From assembly GCA_002451175.1 (NCBI GenBank), contig DKBI01000191.1, positions 18,649 to 30,210 on the forward strand: a stretch of 11,562 nt of DNA, written 5' to 3'. Of the stretch, positions 5,547 to 11,562 are shown piece after piece. The notes below the pieces were generated by a model, which ran no database searches, was not told where the DNA came from, and worked only from the letters and a program-made list of their open reading frames with translations. This stretch comes from Betaproteobacteria bacterium UBA6904 (GTDB lineage: Bacteria > Pseudomonadota > Gammaproteobacteria > Burkholderiales > SG8-39). Position numbers and translations under genes: made by a program. The stretch's first letter is position 1, and every line of letters begins with the position of its first letter.

Positions 5547-7286
5547 ATGCGCCTGCCCAACCTGCTCGCCACGGCCCGAGGACGCCTCACCGCGTTCTTC
5601 TTCTTGTACATGACCGAGGGCATTCCCCTCGGCTTCGCGGCGACCGCGGTGGCGACCCAGCTGCGGCGCCAGGACGTCGGTCCGGCGGAGATCGGCGCCT
5701 TCGTGGCGTCGTTCTACCTGCCGTGGGCCTTCAAGTGGGCGTTCGGCCCGATCGTCGACGTCTTCGCCTCCGAGCGCTTCGGCCGGCGCCGGGGATGGAT
5801 CCTCGGCACGCAGATCCTGATGGCGGCCACGCTCCTTTCCACCGTGCTGCTCGATCTGCCGCAGCAGCTCGGGCTGTTCACCGCGATCCTGCTCGTGCAC
5901 AACACCTTCGGCGCAATGCAGGACGTCGCGATCGACGCGCTCGCCTGCAGCACGCTGTCCGAGCACGAGCGCGGCCTGGCGAACGGGATGATGTTCGCCG
6001 GCGCCTCGATCGGGCAGCTCGTCGGCGGCAGCGGCGTGCTGTTCCTCATGGGGTACACCGGATTCCAGCCGACGTTCTTCTTCGTCGCCGGCTGCATCCT
6101 CGCCGTGACCGCGTTCATCGTGCTGCCGATGCGCGAGGCCGCGGGCGAACCGCGCGCGGCAATCGTCGGGCCACGGCTGCGCGCGGCGGGGCGCGAAATG
6201 CACGACTTTGCGATTCGCTCGTTCCGCTCCTTCCTCGGCACGCGGGGCGCGTTCAGCGGCCTGGTGCTTTCCCTGCTGCCGCCGGGCGCCATGTGCCTCG
6301 GGCTGGCGCTGCAGTCGAACCTCGCCGTCGAGCTCGGCCTGAACAACGACGAGGTCGCGAAGCTCAATGCCTGGACCGCGGTCGTCGGCGCCGTTTCGAT
6401 GGTCGCGGGCGGCTACCTGTCCGACCGCTTCGGGCGGCGGCTGACGCTCTTCATCTACATTGCCTGCATGGGGCTGCCGGTGCTGTACCTGATGGCCTTG
6501 CTGCAACAGTATGGCTGGATCATGCCGATCAGCCCCAATGCGCCGAACCGGCCGGAGGTGCCGGCCGCGCTCGTCACCGCGCTGTGGATCGCGTCGATCG
6601 TCTACAACGTGTTCAACGGCCTGATGTACGGCACGCGCTCCGCGATCTGCATGGACGTCACCAACCCGCGGGTCGCCGCGACGCAGTTCACCGCCTACAT
6701 GGCGCTCATGAACCTGACGATTTCGTACAGCGCGGCCTGGCAGGGCATCGCCATCGAAGCGTGGGGCTACCCGCGCACCATGCTCGTCGACGTGCTGTTC
6801 GGCGTCGTGTGCCTGGCGTTGATCCCGTTCATGGCACGCAAGGCCGGCGAGTCGTTCACGGACGACGCCGCGCCGGTGCGGGCGCGCGCCGTGGCCGGGA
6901 TTCTCGGACTGGCGTGCCTCGCCTGGCTGCCCTTCCGCATGGGCGCCGAGACGCTGGGCGCGGCCCAGCCGATCGCCGGGACGCTGTTCACCCTGGTGTT
7001 CGTCGGCGCCGCGCTGTTCCTGTTCGCCGGCCGCGCGGTTCTCGGCGAACAGGCGGGCGCGCTGACGCGCGTCGGCCTGTGGATCGCGCCGCTGCTCCTG
7101 GCGATGTACGCGCGCTACCATCTGGACGCGATCGCGGGCTGGTTCGCGTTCGCCGTGACGCCGGAGACTTTCAAGTCGGCCGCCGAATGGGGCCTGCGCG
7201 GCGTGCCGCTCGCGGGCGGGATCACGCTCCTGCTGCTGGCGCTGCAACCCTGGCGCGAGCTGCGCCCGCAGCCCGAAACCGCCTAG
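5547..7286 (+). CDS. MFS transporter, PAT/AmpG-like, with extended C-terminus
   Basis: This 579-residue inner-membrane protein has a dozen or more hydrophobic segments. The N-terminal EGIPLGF motif, the FYLPWAFKWAFGP segment leading into VD, then GRRRGW (about 60-84), and QDVAIDAL (125-132) are typical of the peptide/acetyl-CoA/drug transporter (PAT) branch, which includes the muropeptide permease AmpG. A second loop motif, GGYLSDRFGRR, is at 288-298. The core ends near residue 428. About 150 further residues follow, with roughly four more hydrophobic segments. AmpG proteins also carry extra helices, but this protein is longer than the roughly 490-residue E. coli AmpG. The substrate could be anhydro-muropeptides or another metabolite. 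No ampC, ampD or nagZ is nearby. No clear ribosome site precedes the ATG. The stop overlaps the ubiT stop on the opposite strand. Confidence 0.85.
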   Translation: MRLPNLLATARGRLTAFFFLYMTEGIPLGFAATAVATQLRRQDVGPAEIGAFVASFYLPWAFKWAFGPIVDVFASERFGRRRGWILGTQILMAATLLSTVLLDLPQQLGLFTAILLVHNTFGAMQDVAIDALACSTLSEHERGLANGMMFAGASIGQLVGGSGVLFLMGYTGFQPTFFFVAGCILAVTAFIVLPMREAAGEPRAAIVGPRLRAAGREMHDFAIRSFRSFLGTRGAFSGLVLSLLPPGAMCLGLALQSNLAVELGLNNDEVAKLNAWTAVVGAVSMVAGGYLSDRFGRRLTLFIYIACMGLPVLYLMALLQQYGWIMPISPNAPNRPEVPAALVTALWIASIVYNVFNGLMYGTRSAICMDVTNPRVAATQFTAYMALMNLTISYSAAWQGIAIEAWGYPRTMLVDVLFGVVCLALIPFMARKAGESFTDDAAPVRARAVAGILGLACLAWLPFRMGAETLGAAQPIAGTLFTLVFVGAALFLFAGRAVLGEQAGALTRVGLWIAPLLLAMYARYHLDAIAGWFAFAVTPETFKSAAEWGLRGVPLAGGITLLLLALQPWRELRPQPETA

Positions 7287-7681
7287 AACCCGCGCAGCGG
7301 GCGCGGCAGGCGCGACCAGTCGATCGCGTCCAGCGCGTTCTTGGCGATCAGCCCGAGGTCGGTGTCGCCGGTCATGACGAGGCGGCGCGTGAAGAAGAGC
7401 GTGTCGGGATCTTCGCGTCGCGTGGCGAGCGCCACGAAGTCGGCGAACGCCGCCTTGATCTCCAGATCCGCGTCGCTGCCGCGCGCCGCCGGGCGAAACC
7501 CGAGCGCGCCGTAGGTGAGCCGCACGCGCACGCCGAGGTCGCGCGCTTCGATGCAGAGCGTCTTGCCGCGCAAGGGCTCGAGCGCATCGCGCGACAGCAA
7601 CCCGCTGACCAGCGCGATCTCGAGCGCCGCGGAAAGCGCGACTGCCGGCGGCCACTCCGGAAGCAGGCCGAGCAGCTTCAT
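7283..7681 (-). CDS. ubiT: UbiT, SCP2-domain accessory factor for O2-independent ubiquinone synthesis
   Basis: This 132-residue protein has an SCP2 (sterol-carrier) lipid-binding domain over nearly its full length. In E. coli UbiT works with UbiU and UbiV so that ubiquinone can be made without oxygen, and is thought to bind prenylated quinone intermediates. The C-terminal block [21 protein letters not shown] followed by [12 protein letters not shown] is the strongest UbiT signature. The protein is shorter than the roughly 174-residue E. coli UbiT, mainly at the N-terminus. The ATG overlaps the ubiV stop (ATGA), and GGAG lies 8 nt upstream. It is the last gene of the operon. Its TAG stop shares the palindrome CTAG (7283-7286) with the convergent MFS stop, leaving no room for a separate terminator. 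In E. coli ubiT is divergent from ubiUV, whereas here all three are in one operon. Confidence 0.9.
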   Translation of the reverse strand: MKLLGLLPEWPPAVALSAALEIALVSGLLSRDALEPLRGKTLCIEARDLGVRVRLTYGALGFRPAARGSDADLEIKAAFADFVALATRREDPDTLFFTRRLVMTGDTDLGLIAKNALDAIDWSRLPRPLRGF

Positions 7682-8568
7682 GCCGCGAGCTCCAGCCCAG
7701 GCCGGCCGTGCCAGAAGCCGTCGCAGGTGTCTGTCTCCGGCAGCGCGCCCGAGGACGCACCGTCGCAAAGCGCGCGCAGCATCGCCAGCGTTTCGACGGT
7801 GCCCGCCGATTGCGGGCTGACGCGCAGCACGTCGATGCCGGTCGCGCGCACCGACGCCAGGTCGGGAACGAGGCTGTAGCACTTGGCGGATTGCGTCTGC
7901 ACGCCGTTCAGCACGAGGAAGGGCAGGCCCTCGCGTGTCTTCAGCAGCATCCCGTCCGGGTGCTCGAGGCACCGGTAGGCGCAGCTCTCCTTCTGCAGGT
8001 TGTAGCGCCGGGCCGTGAAGCAGCGCGCCGAGTACGCGAGCGGCAGCCGCCCGTGCGCGAACACTTCCGCTTCCATGCCTGCCGGACGCTCGGCAAGAAC
8101 GCCTCTGGCGATCCCCTGCGTCACCTCGACGGGCGCCACCCAGCGCGTCGCTCCCATTGCGGCGATCATCGCCAGCGATTGCGGACTGTAGAGATTCAGG
8201 TATGGGCCCGCGACCCAGTTCGTCGCGCCGGCCAGCAGGCTGACCGCGCCCATGTCGTTGGCTTCGACGCGCCAGCGCGCGTTCTGCACCACGCGGCGAA
8301 CGAGCTTCAGGTCACCTTCGCTTTCGGTGACGGGTTGCGTCGAGAACACGACTTCCTTGCCATGCGCCGCGAGGAGGTCCCCGACCTCGACCCAGTCCTC
8401 GAACCGCATCTCGTGCCGGCGCGAGCACACCACCTCGCCGAGATAGACGATGTCGGCCGCCGATTCCGCGATGCCGGCGTAGAACTGCATGACCGCCGTG
8501 CGCGGCCAGTAATAGAGCAACGGCCCGAGGGCGAGCTTCAGCCGGCCGCGCTCCGTCTCGCGCGTCAT
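7678..8568 (-). CDS. ubiV: UbiV, 4Fe-4S U32-family protein of O2-independent ubiquinone hydroxylation
   Basis: This 296-residue protein is a U32 'peptidase'-family member, close in length to E. coli UbiV (292). UbiU and UbiV form a heterodimer needed for the ring hydroxylations of ubiquinone under anoxia, probably using prephenate as oxygen donor. The start [14 protein letters not shown] (10-23) is typical of UbiV. Cysteines C48, C183, C196 and C200 match the E. coli 4Fe-4S ligands (C39, C180, C193, C197); the last three keep identical spacing. C230 is extra. The region [18 protein letters not shown] (190-207) holds two of the ligands. The ATG (8568) overlaps the ubiU stop as ATGA, and GAGG lies 8 nt upstream. 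Longer in-frame extensions into ubiU are rejected because they are off the family pattern. Confidence 0.95.
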   Translation of the reverse strand: MTRETERGRLKLALGPLLYYWPRTAVMQFYAGIAESAADIVYLGEVVCSRRHEMRFEDWVEVGDLLAAHGKEVVFSTQPVTESEGDLKLVRRVVQNARWRVEANDMGAVSLLAGATNWVAGPYLNLYSPQSLAMIAAMGATRWVAPVEVTQGIARGVLAERPAGMEAEVFAHGRLPLAYSARCFTARRYNLQKESCAYRCLEHPDGMLLKTREGLPFLVLNGVQTQSAKCYSLVPDLASVRATGIDVLRVSPQSAGTVETLAMLRALCDGASSGALPETDTCDGFWHGRPGLELAA

Positions 8569-9560
8569 TTCCACGGCCTCGAGAACGCGCCGAGCGTCTG
8601 CTGGCTGCCCTCGGCGTGCCGCCCGAGGGCCGCGATCCACTGCGCGCGCGGCACGAACCGCTCCGGTTCCGCGCGCAGCGCGTCGATCGCCTCGCGCCAG
8701 ACCTGCGTGACCTGCGCGACGTAGGCGGGGCTGCGCTGCCGCCCCTCGATCTTCACCGCGCGCACCCCGGCGCGCAGGAAATCCGGCAGCAGCTCGATCG
8801 TATTGAGACTCGCGGGCTCCTCGACGGCGTAATAGGTCGCGCCGTCGACCTCGAAGCGCCCCTTGCACAGCGTCGGGTAGGCGGCGCGCTCGCCCGGTGC
8901 GTAGCGGTCGATGAGCACGCCATTGAGCCGCGACTCCAGGCCCGCCGCGGTTTCCTCCCAGCGCACCGCGTGTCCCGGCGAGCAGGCGCCGAAGGTATTC
9001 GGCGAATCCCCGCAGGCGTACGCCGACAGCGCGCAGCGCCCCTCCACCATCACGCACAGGCCGCCGAAGCCGAACACCTCGATCTCCACCGACGTGTTGC
9101 GCGCGACGAGTTCCACCTGCGCCAGCGACAGCACGCGGGGCAGCACCGCGCGCGTCACGCCGAAGCGCTCCTGGTAGAAGTTGATCGCCTCGTAGTTCGT
9201 CGCCGAACCCTGGACGGAAAGATGCAGCGTGAGTCCGGGGTGCGTGCGATGCGCGTAGTCGAGCAGCGCCAGGTCGGCGACGATGATCGCGTCCACGCCC
9301 GTGTCCGCGGCGAGATCCACGGCATCGGTCCAGCGCCGCCAGGTCGCCGCCTGCGGGTAGGTATTCAGCGCCAGCAGCACCTTGCGGCGGCGCGCGTGCG
9401 CGTACGCCAGGCCCTGGAGCAGCGCCGCGCGGTCAAAGTTCAGGCCGGCGAAATTGCGCGCGTTGGTGCTGTCGCGCAGCCCGAGATAGACCCAGTCGGC
9501 GCCGTGGTCAATAGCCGCCTTGAGCGCGGGCAGGCTGCCGGCCGGGCAAACGAGATCCAT
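8565..9560 (-). CDS. ubiU: UbiU, 4Fe-4S U32-family protein of O2-independent ubiquinone hydroxylation
   Basis: This 331-residue protein has the same length as E. coli UbiU. Cysteines at 169, 176, 193 and 232 fall at the very positions reported as 4Fe-4S ligands in E. coli UbiU; C183 is an additional cysteine. The N-terminus [20 protein letters not shown] is the classic U32 opening, followed by [16 protein letters not shown] (25-40). [20 protein letters not shown] (163-182) and the downstream GACSPG hold the cluster region. U32 members are often annotated as collagenases, but the cysteine pattern and the UbiV and UbiT neighbours identify this as the ubiquinone protein. It is the first gene of the operon. 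An AGAGG about 11 nt before the ATG is a plausible ribosome site. A TAGAAT -10 (9594-9589) and an FNR-type box lie upstream. Confidence 0.95.
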   Translation of the reverse strand: MDLVCPAGSLPALKAAIDHGADWVYLGLRDSTNARNFAGLNFDRAALLQGLAYAHARRRKVLLALNTYPQAATWRRWTDAVDLAADTGVDAIIVADLALLDYAHRTHPGLTLHLSVQGSATNYEAINFYQERFGVTRAVLPRVLSLAQVELVARNTSVEIEVFGFGGLCVMVEGRCALSAYACGDSPNTFGACSPGHAVRWEETAAGLESRLNGVLIDRYAPGERAAYPTLCKGRFEVDGATYYAVEEPASLNTIELLPDFLRAGVRAVKIEGRQRSPAYVAQVTQVWREAIDALRAEPERFVPRAQWIAALGRHAEGSQQTLGAFSRPWK

Positions 9561-9588
9561 CTGGTAAAAGCCTCTGGAAAAAGGGAAA

Positions 9589-9594
9589 ATTCTA
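9589..9594 (-). promoter_or_regulatory. Candidate -10 box (TAGAAT) of the ubiUVT operon
   Basis: The minus strand reads CGCAAA-TAGAAT-TTTCCC. A start near 9582 would give a leader of about 22 nt. At 16-18 bp spacing the upstream sequence is GC-rich (for example CGCCAC) with no recognisable -35, as expected for an activator-dependent promoter. Confidence 0.45.
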
Positions 9595-9634
9595 TTTGCG
9601 ACGGGCGCTCGGTGGCGCCGCCCCGGCGCAATGA

Positions 9635-9648
9635 TTGACCGGCGTCAA
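9635..9648. promoter_or_regulatory. FNR/CRP-family binding site between ubiUVT and ccm operons
   Basis: TTGAC-CGGC-GTCAA is a perfect palindrome fitting the FNR/FnrL/ANR consensus TTGAY-N4-RTCAA. Its centre (9641.5) is about 59.5 bp upstream of the start point predicted from the ubiU TAGAAT, near the class I distance. It is about 40.5 bp upstream of the start predicted from GAGAAT (9670-9675) for ccmA, near the class II distance. E. coli ubiUV is known to be FNR-activated, and ccm genes are commonly induced under anoxia. The regulator itself is not in the window; Dnr or another CRP-family protein is possible. Confidence 0.7.
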
Positions 9649-9696
9649 AGTCTGTCGGACGCTGGACGCGAGAATGCCTCGGCCTTACCCACCCTG

Positions 9697-10308
9697 ATGC
9701 TCAGTGCGATCGACCTCGAATGCATACGTGGAACACGCCGGCTCTTTGCCGGCGTGTCGTTCGACATCGAGCCGGGACAATGCCTGTTCGTCCAGGGGCC
9801 GAACGGCTGCGGCAAGACGAGTCTCCTGCGCATCCTTTGCGGGCTGGCGCGGCCGGAGAGCGGCGAAGTGCGCTGGAACGCGGAGCCGGTCGGCGCGCTG
9901 GCGGAGGAATACCGTGCCGCACTCGTCTACTGCGGGCACGCCAACGCGCTCAAGGACGACCTCACGGCGGGTGAGAACCTGCTCGCCTCCGCTGCGCTCG
10001 CCGGACGGCCGGCGAGCGGCAGCGAGATGCGCGCCGCGCTCGCGACGCTCGGCATCGCGCACCTCGAGGCGCTGCCGGTGCGCGCTTTGTCCGCCGGCCA
10101 GAAGCGGCGCGTCGCGCTGGCGCGCCTCGCGCTCAGCGCCTGCCGCCTGTGGATCCTCGACGAGCCGCTCACCTCGCTGGACGTCGCCGCGGCGGCCACG
10201 CTCGCCGGTCTCGTCGACGAGCACCTCGAGCGCGGCGGCATCGCCGTGCTCACCAGCCACCAGCCGATCGAGTTGCGCGTGCAAGCGCGCATCTTCGCCT
10301 TCGCATGA
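9697..10308 (+). CDS. ccmA: CcmA, ATPase of the haem-handling ABC complex for cytochrome c maturation
   Basis: This 203-residue ABC ATPase compares with about 207 in E. coli CcmA. With CcmB it forms the CcmABCD complex, which uses ATP to release haem-loaded CcmE in the periplasm (System I). The Walker A motif is GPNGCGKTS, preceded by FVQ. The signature is LSAGQKRR, and the Walker B is LWILDEP followed by LTSLDV. The switch histidine is in LTSHQP. The ATG at 9697 is chosen because the protein then begins MLSAIDLECIRG, matching family N-termini. An earlier in-frame ATG at 9631 would add 22 unrelated residues and would make the FNR-type site coding. No Shine-Dalgarno precedes 9697. The stop overlaps ccmB as ATGA. 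Confidence 0.95.
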   Translation: MLSAIDLECIRGTRRLFAGVSFDIEPGQCLFVQGPNGCGKTSLLRILCGLARPESGEVRWNAEPVGALAEEYRAALVYCGHANALKDDLTAGENLLASAALAGRPASGSEMRAALATLGIAHLEALPVRALSAGQKRRVALARLALSACRLWILDEPLTSLDVAAAATLAGLVDEHLERGGIAVLTSHQPIELRVQARIFAFA

Positions 10309-10994
10309 GCGCCGCCGCGGTCTCGGTCGGTGCGGCGATGGCGGGCGTCGTGCGTCGCGACCTGCTGCTCGCCGCGCGCCGCAAGTCGGAGCCGCTGTTC
10401 ACGCTGGGGTTCTTCGTGCTCGTCGCGAGCCTGTTTCCGCTCAGCATCGGGCCGGAGGCGGAATTGCTCCGGCGCATCGCGCCGGGCGTGCTCTGGGTAG
10501 CCGCGCTGCTGGCCGCGATGCTCTCGCTCGGCCGCATGTTCGCCGCGGACTACGACGACGGCACGCTCGAGCAGCTGGCGCTCGCGCCGGTGCCGATCGT
10601 CGCCTCGGTGACCGGCAAGATCATCGCCCACTGGCTCGTTTCCGGCTTTCCGCTGGTCGTGATCTCGCCCGTGCTCGCCCTGCAGTACGGCTTGCCGGCC
10701 GACGTGATCGTCATGCTGATGGTCTCGCTGCTGATCGGCACGCCGATCCTGTCGCTGATCGGCAGCATCGGCGCGGCGCTGACGCTCGGCGTGCGGGGCG
10801 GCGGCGTCCTGGTGGCCCTGCTCGTCCTTCCGCTCTACGTGCCCGCGCTGATCTTCGGCGCCGGCGCCGTCGACCAGAGGCTCGCCGGCTTGAGCCCGGC
10901 CGGCAACCTGTCCCTGCTCGGCGCGTGCCTCGCGCTCGCCGCGCTGTTCGCCCCGCTCGCGACGGCCGCCGGCGTGCGGATCGCGCTGGAGTAG
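10305..10994 (+). CDS. ccmB: CcmB, membrane subunit of the CcmABCD haem-handling complex
   Basis: This 229-residue inner-membrane protein compares with about 220 in E. coli CcmB. It has about six hydrophobic segments and is the permease-like partner of CcmA. Family features are VVRRDLLLAARRKSE near residues 15-29, the SLFPLSIGPE stretch, PGVLWVAALLAAMLSLGRMF, and DYDDGTLEQL, which matches the CcmB cytoplasmic loop. Further on, the G-T-P-x-L-S-L-I-G-S-I-G-A-A-L-T-L segment is strongly conserved. The start codon overlaps the ccmA stop (ATGA) with no ribosome site of its own, suggesting translational coupling. ccmC begins 4 nt after the stop. Confidence 0.93.
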   Translation: MSAAAVSVGAAMAGVVRRDLLLAARRKSEPLFTLGFFVLVASLFPLSIGPEAELLRRIAPGVLWVAALLAAMLSLGRMFAADYDDGTLEQLALAPVPIVASVTGKIIAHWLVSGFPLVVISPVLALQYGLPADVIVMLMVSLLIGTPILSLIGSIGAALTLGVRGGGVLVALLVLPLYVPALIFGAGAVDQRLAGLSPAGNLSLLGACLALAALFAPLATAAGVRIALE

Positions 10995-10998
10995 CCGC

Positions 10999-11562
10999 AT
11001 GAGCAATCGCCTCGTCAACTGGTTCCGCTACGGCTCGCCGCAGAGTTTCTACCCGCTCGCGGGCCGGATGATCCCCTGGTTCACGGCCCTCGCGGTGGCG
11101 CTGACGCTCGCCGGGGCCTGGGTGGGCTTCCTGCTGGCGCCGACCGATGCGCAGCAGGGCGATTCCTACCGGATCATCTTCGTCCACGTCCCCGCGGCCT
11201 GGATGTCCATGTTCCTGTACGTCGTGATGGCATTCTGGGCGGGGCTCGGGCTGGTCCTCAACACGCGTCTTTCGGCGATGATGGCGCACGCCATCGCGCC
11301 CACCGGGGCGATGTTCACCTTCATCGCGCTGTGGTCGGGCGCGCTGTGGGGCCGGCCGACCTGGGGCGCCTACTGGGTGTGGGACGCGCGCCTGACGTCG
11401 GAACTTGTGCTGTTCTTTTTGTACTTAGGCTACATGGCCCTCAATGCCGCGATCGACGACCCGCGCCGCGCCGACCGCGCCGCCGCGGTGCTCGCGCTGG
11501 TCGGCGTCGTCAACGTGCCGATCATCTACTTCTCCGTCCAATGGTGGAACACGCTGCACCAG
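10999..11562 (+). CDS. ccmC: CcmC, haem-presenting membrane protein (partial, cut by window end)
   Basis: The first 188 codons of CcmC are present without a stop; E. coli CcmC has about 245 residues. CcmC belongs to the haem-handling protein family and presents haem to CcmE on the periplasmic face. The tryptophan-rich motif spans 117-131 (WGRPTWGAYWVWDAR) and is followed by LTSELVLFFLYLGY. The two haem-ligand histidines are present: H63 in IIFVHVP and H187 in WWNTLH, corresponding to E. coli H60 and H184. Five hydrophobic segments are visible up to the cut. GGAG lies 7 nt before the ATG, inside the end of ccmB. ccmD, ccmE and later genes would be expected beyond the window. Confidence 0.95.
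   Translation, partial: MSNRLVNWFRYGSPQSFYPLAGRMIPWFTALAVALTLAGAWVGFLLAPTDAQQGDSYRIIFVHVPAAWMSMFLYVVMAFWAGLGLVLNTRLSAMMAHAIAPTGAMFTFIALWSGALWGRPTWGAYWVWDARLTSELVLFFLYLGYMALNAAIDDPRRADRAAAVLALVGVVNVPIIYFSVQWWNTLHQ

Noticed and set aside
5270..7879. Very long plus- and minus-strand open frames (also 5526-7760) across the MFS gene
   Set aside because: Low-complexity arginine-, alanine- and glycine-rich products overlapping four real genes; absence of stops reflects high GC.
7678..9560. U32 proteins as secreted collagenase-like proteases
   Set aside because: No signal peptide; exact UbiU and UbiV cysteine patterns and the adjacent UbiT show a role in ubiquinone synthesis.
9631..9696. Earlier in-frame ATG for ccmA
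   Set aside because: It adds 22 residues unlike any CcmA and would place the FNR-type palindrome inside the coding sequence.

Overview
The window is GC-rich, densely coding DNA from a proteobacterium. A betaproteobacterium is the best guess, because srkA, a two-domain AtuA, the System I cytochrome c maturation genes (ccm) and the oxygen-independent ubiquinone genes (ubiUVT) occur together. The genus cannot be named. No tRNA, rRNA, CRISPR array or intact mobile element is visible.

Layout. Positions 1-66 hold only the N-terminus of a minus-strand ABC-transporter ATPase. A 132-bp divergent intergenic region follows and carries a long perfect hairpin. A plus-strand operon comes next: srkA (199-1209), an unrecognised 427-residue protein with a GNAT-like C-terminus (1218-2501) and atuA (2498-4276). 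Converging on it is a small secreted diheme cytochrome c (4380-4634, minus) with its own terminator. Then come a minus-strand histidine phosphatase (4845-5474) and, divergent from it, a long PAT/AmpG-like MFS transporter (5547-7286, plus). The MFS stop codon overlaps the last gene of a compact minus-strand operon, ubiU-ubiV-ubiT (9560 down to 7283). Divergent from ubiU is the cytochrome c maturation operon ccmA-ccmB-ccmC (from 9697), with ccmC cut by the window end.

How the genes work together. The right half looks like an anaerobic-respiration block. UbiU and UbiV (4Fe-4S proteins of the U32 family) and UbiT (SCP2 domain) allow ubiquinone synthesis without O2, and CcmABC move haem for c-type cytochromes. 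Between them is a perfect FNR/CRP-family palindrome (TTGAC-N4-GTCAA, 9635-9648). It is placed so that one site could serve both operons. This is the most interesting regulatory signal in the window. The small diheme cytochrome is a possible client of the Ccm system. The left half (kinase, unknown protein, AtuA) shows no clear link to it.

A second pattern is the hexamer TAGAAT. By eye it occurs four times, each time just upstream of a gene start. In three cases it lies 6-8 nt from the start codon, which suggests leaderless transcripts (ABC ATPase, srkA, histidine phosphatase). No wholly new multi-gene system was found. The best leads are the shared FNR-type box, the TAGAAT/leaderless architecture, the 110-150 hairpin, the uncharacterised 427-residue protein beside a solitary AtuA, and the tiny lysine-rich diheme cytochrome.
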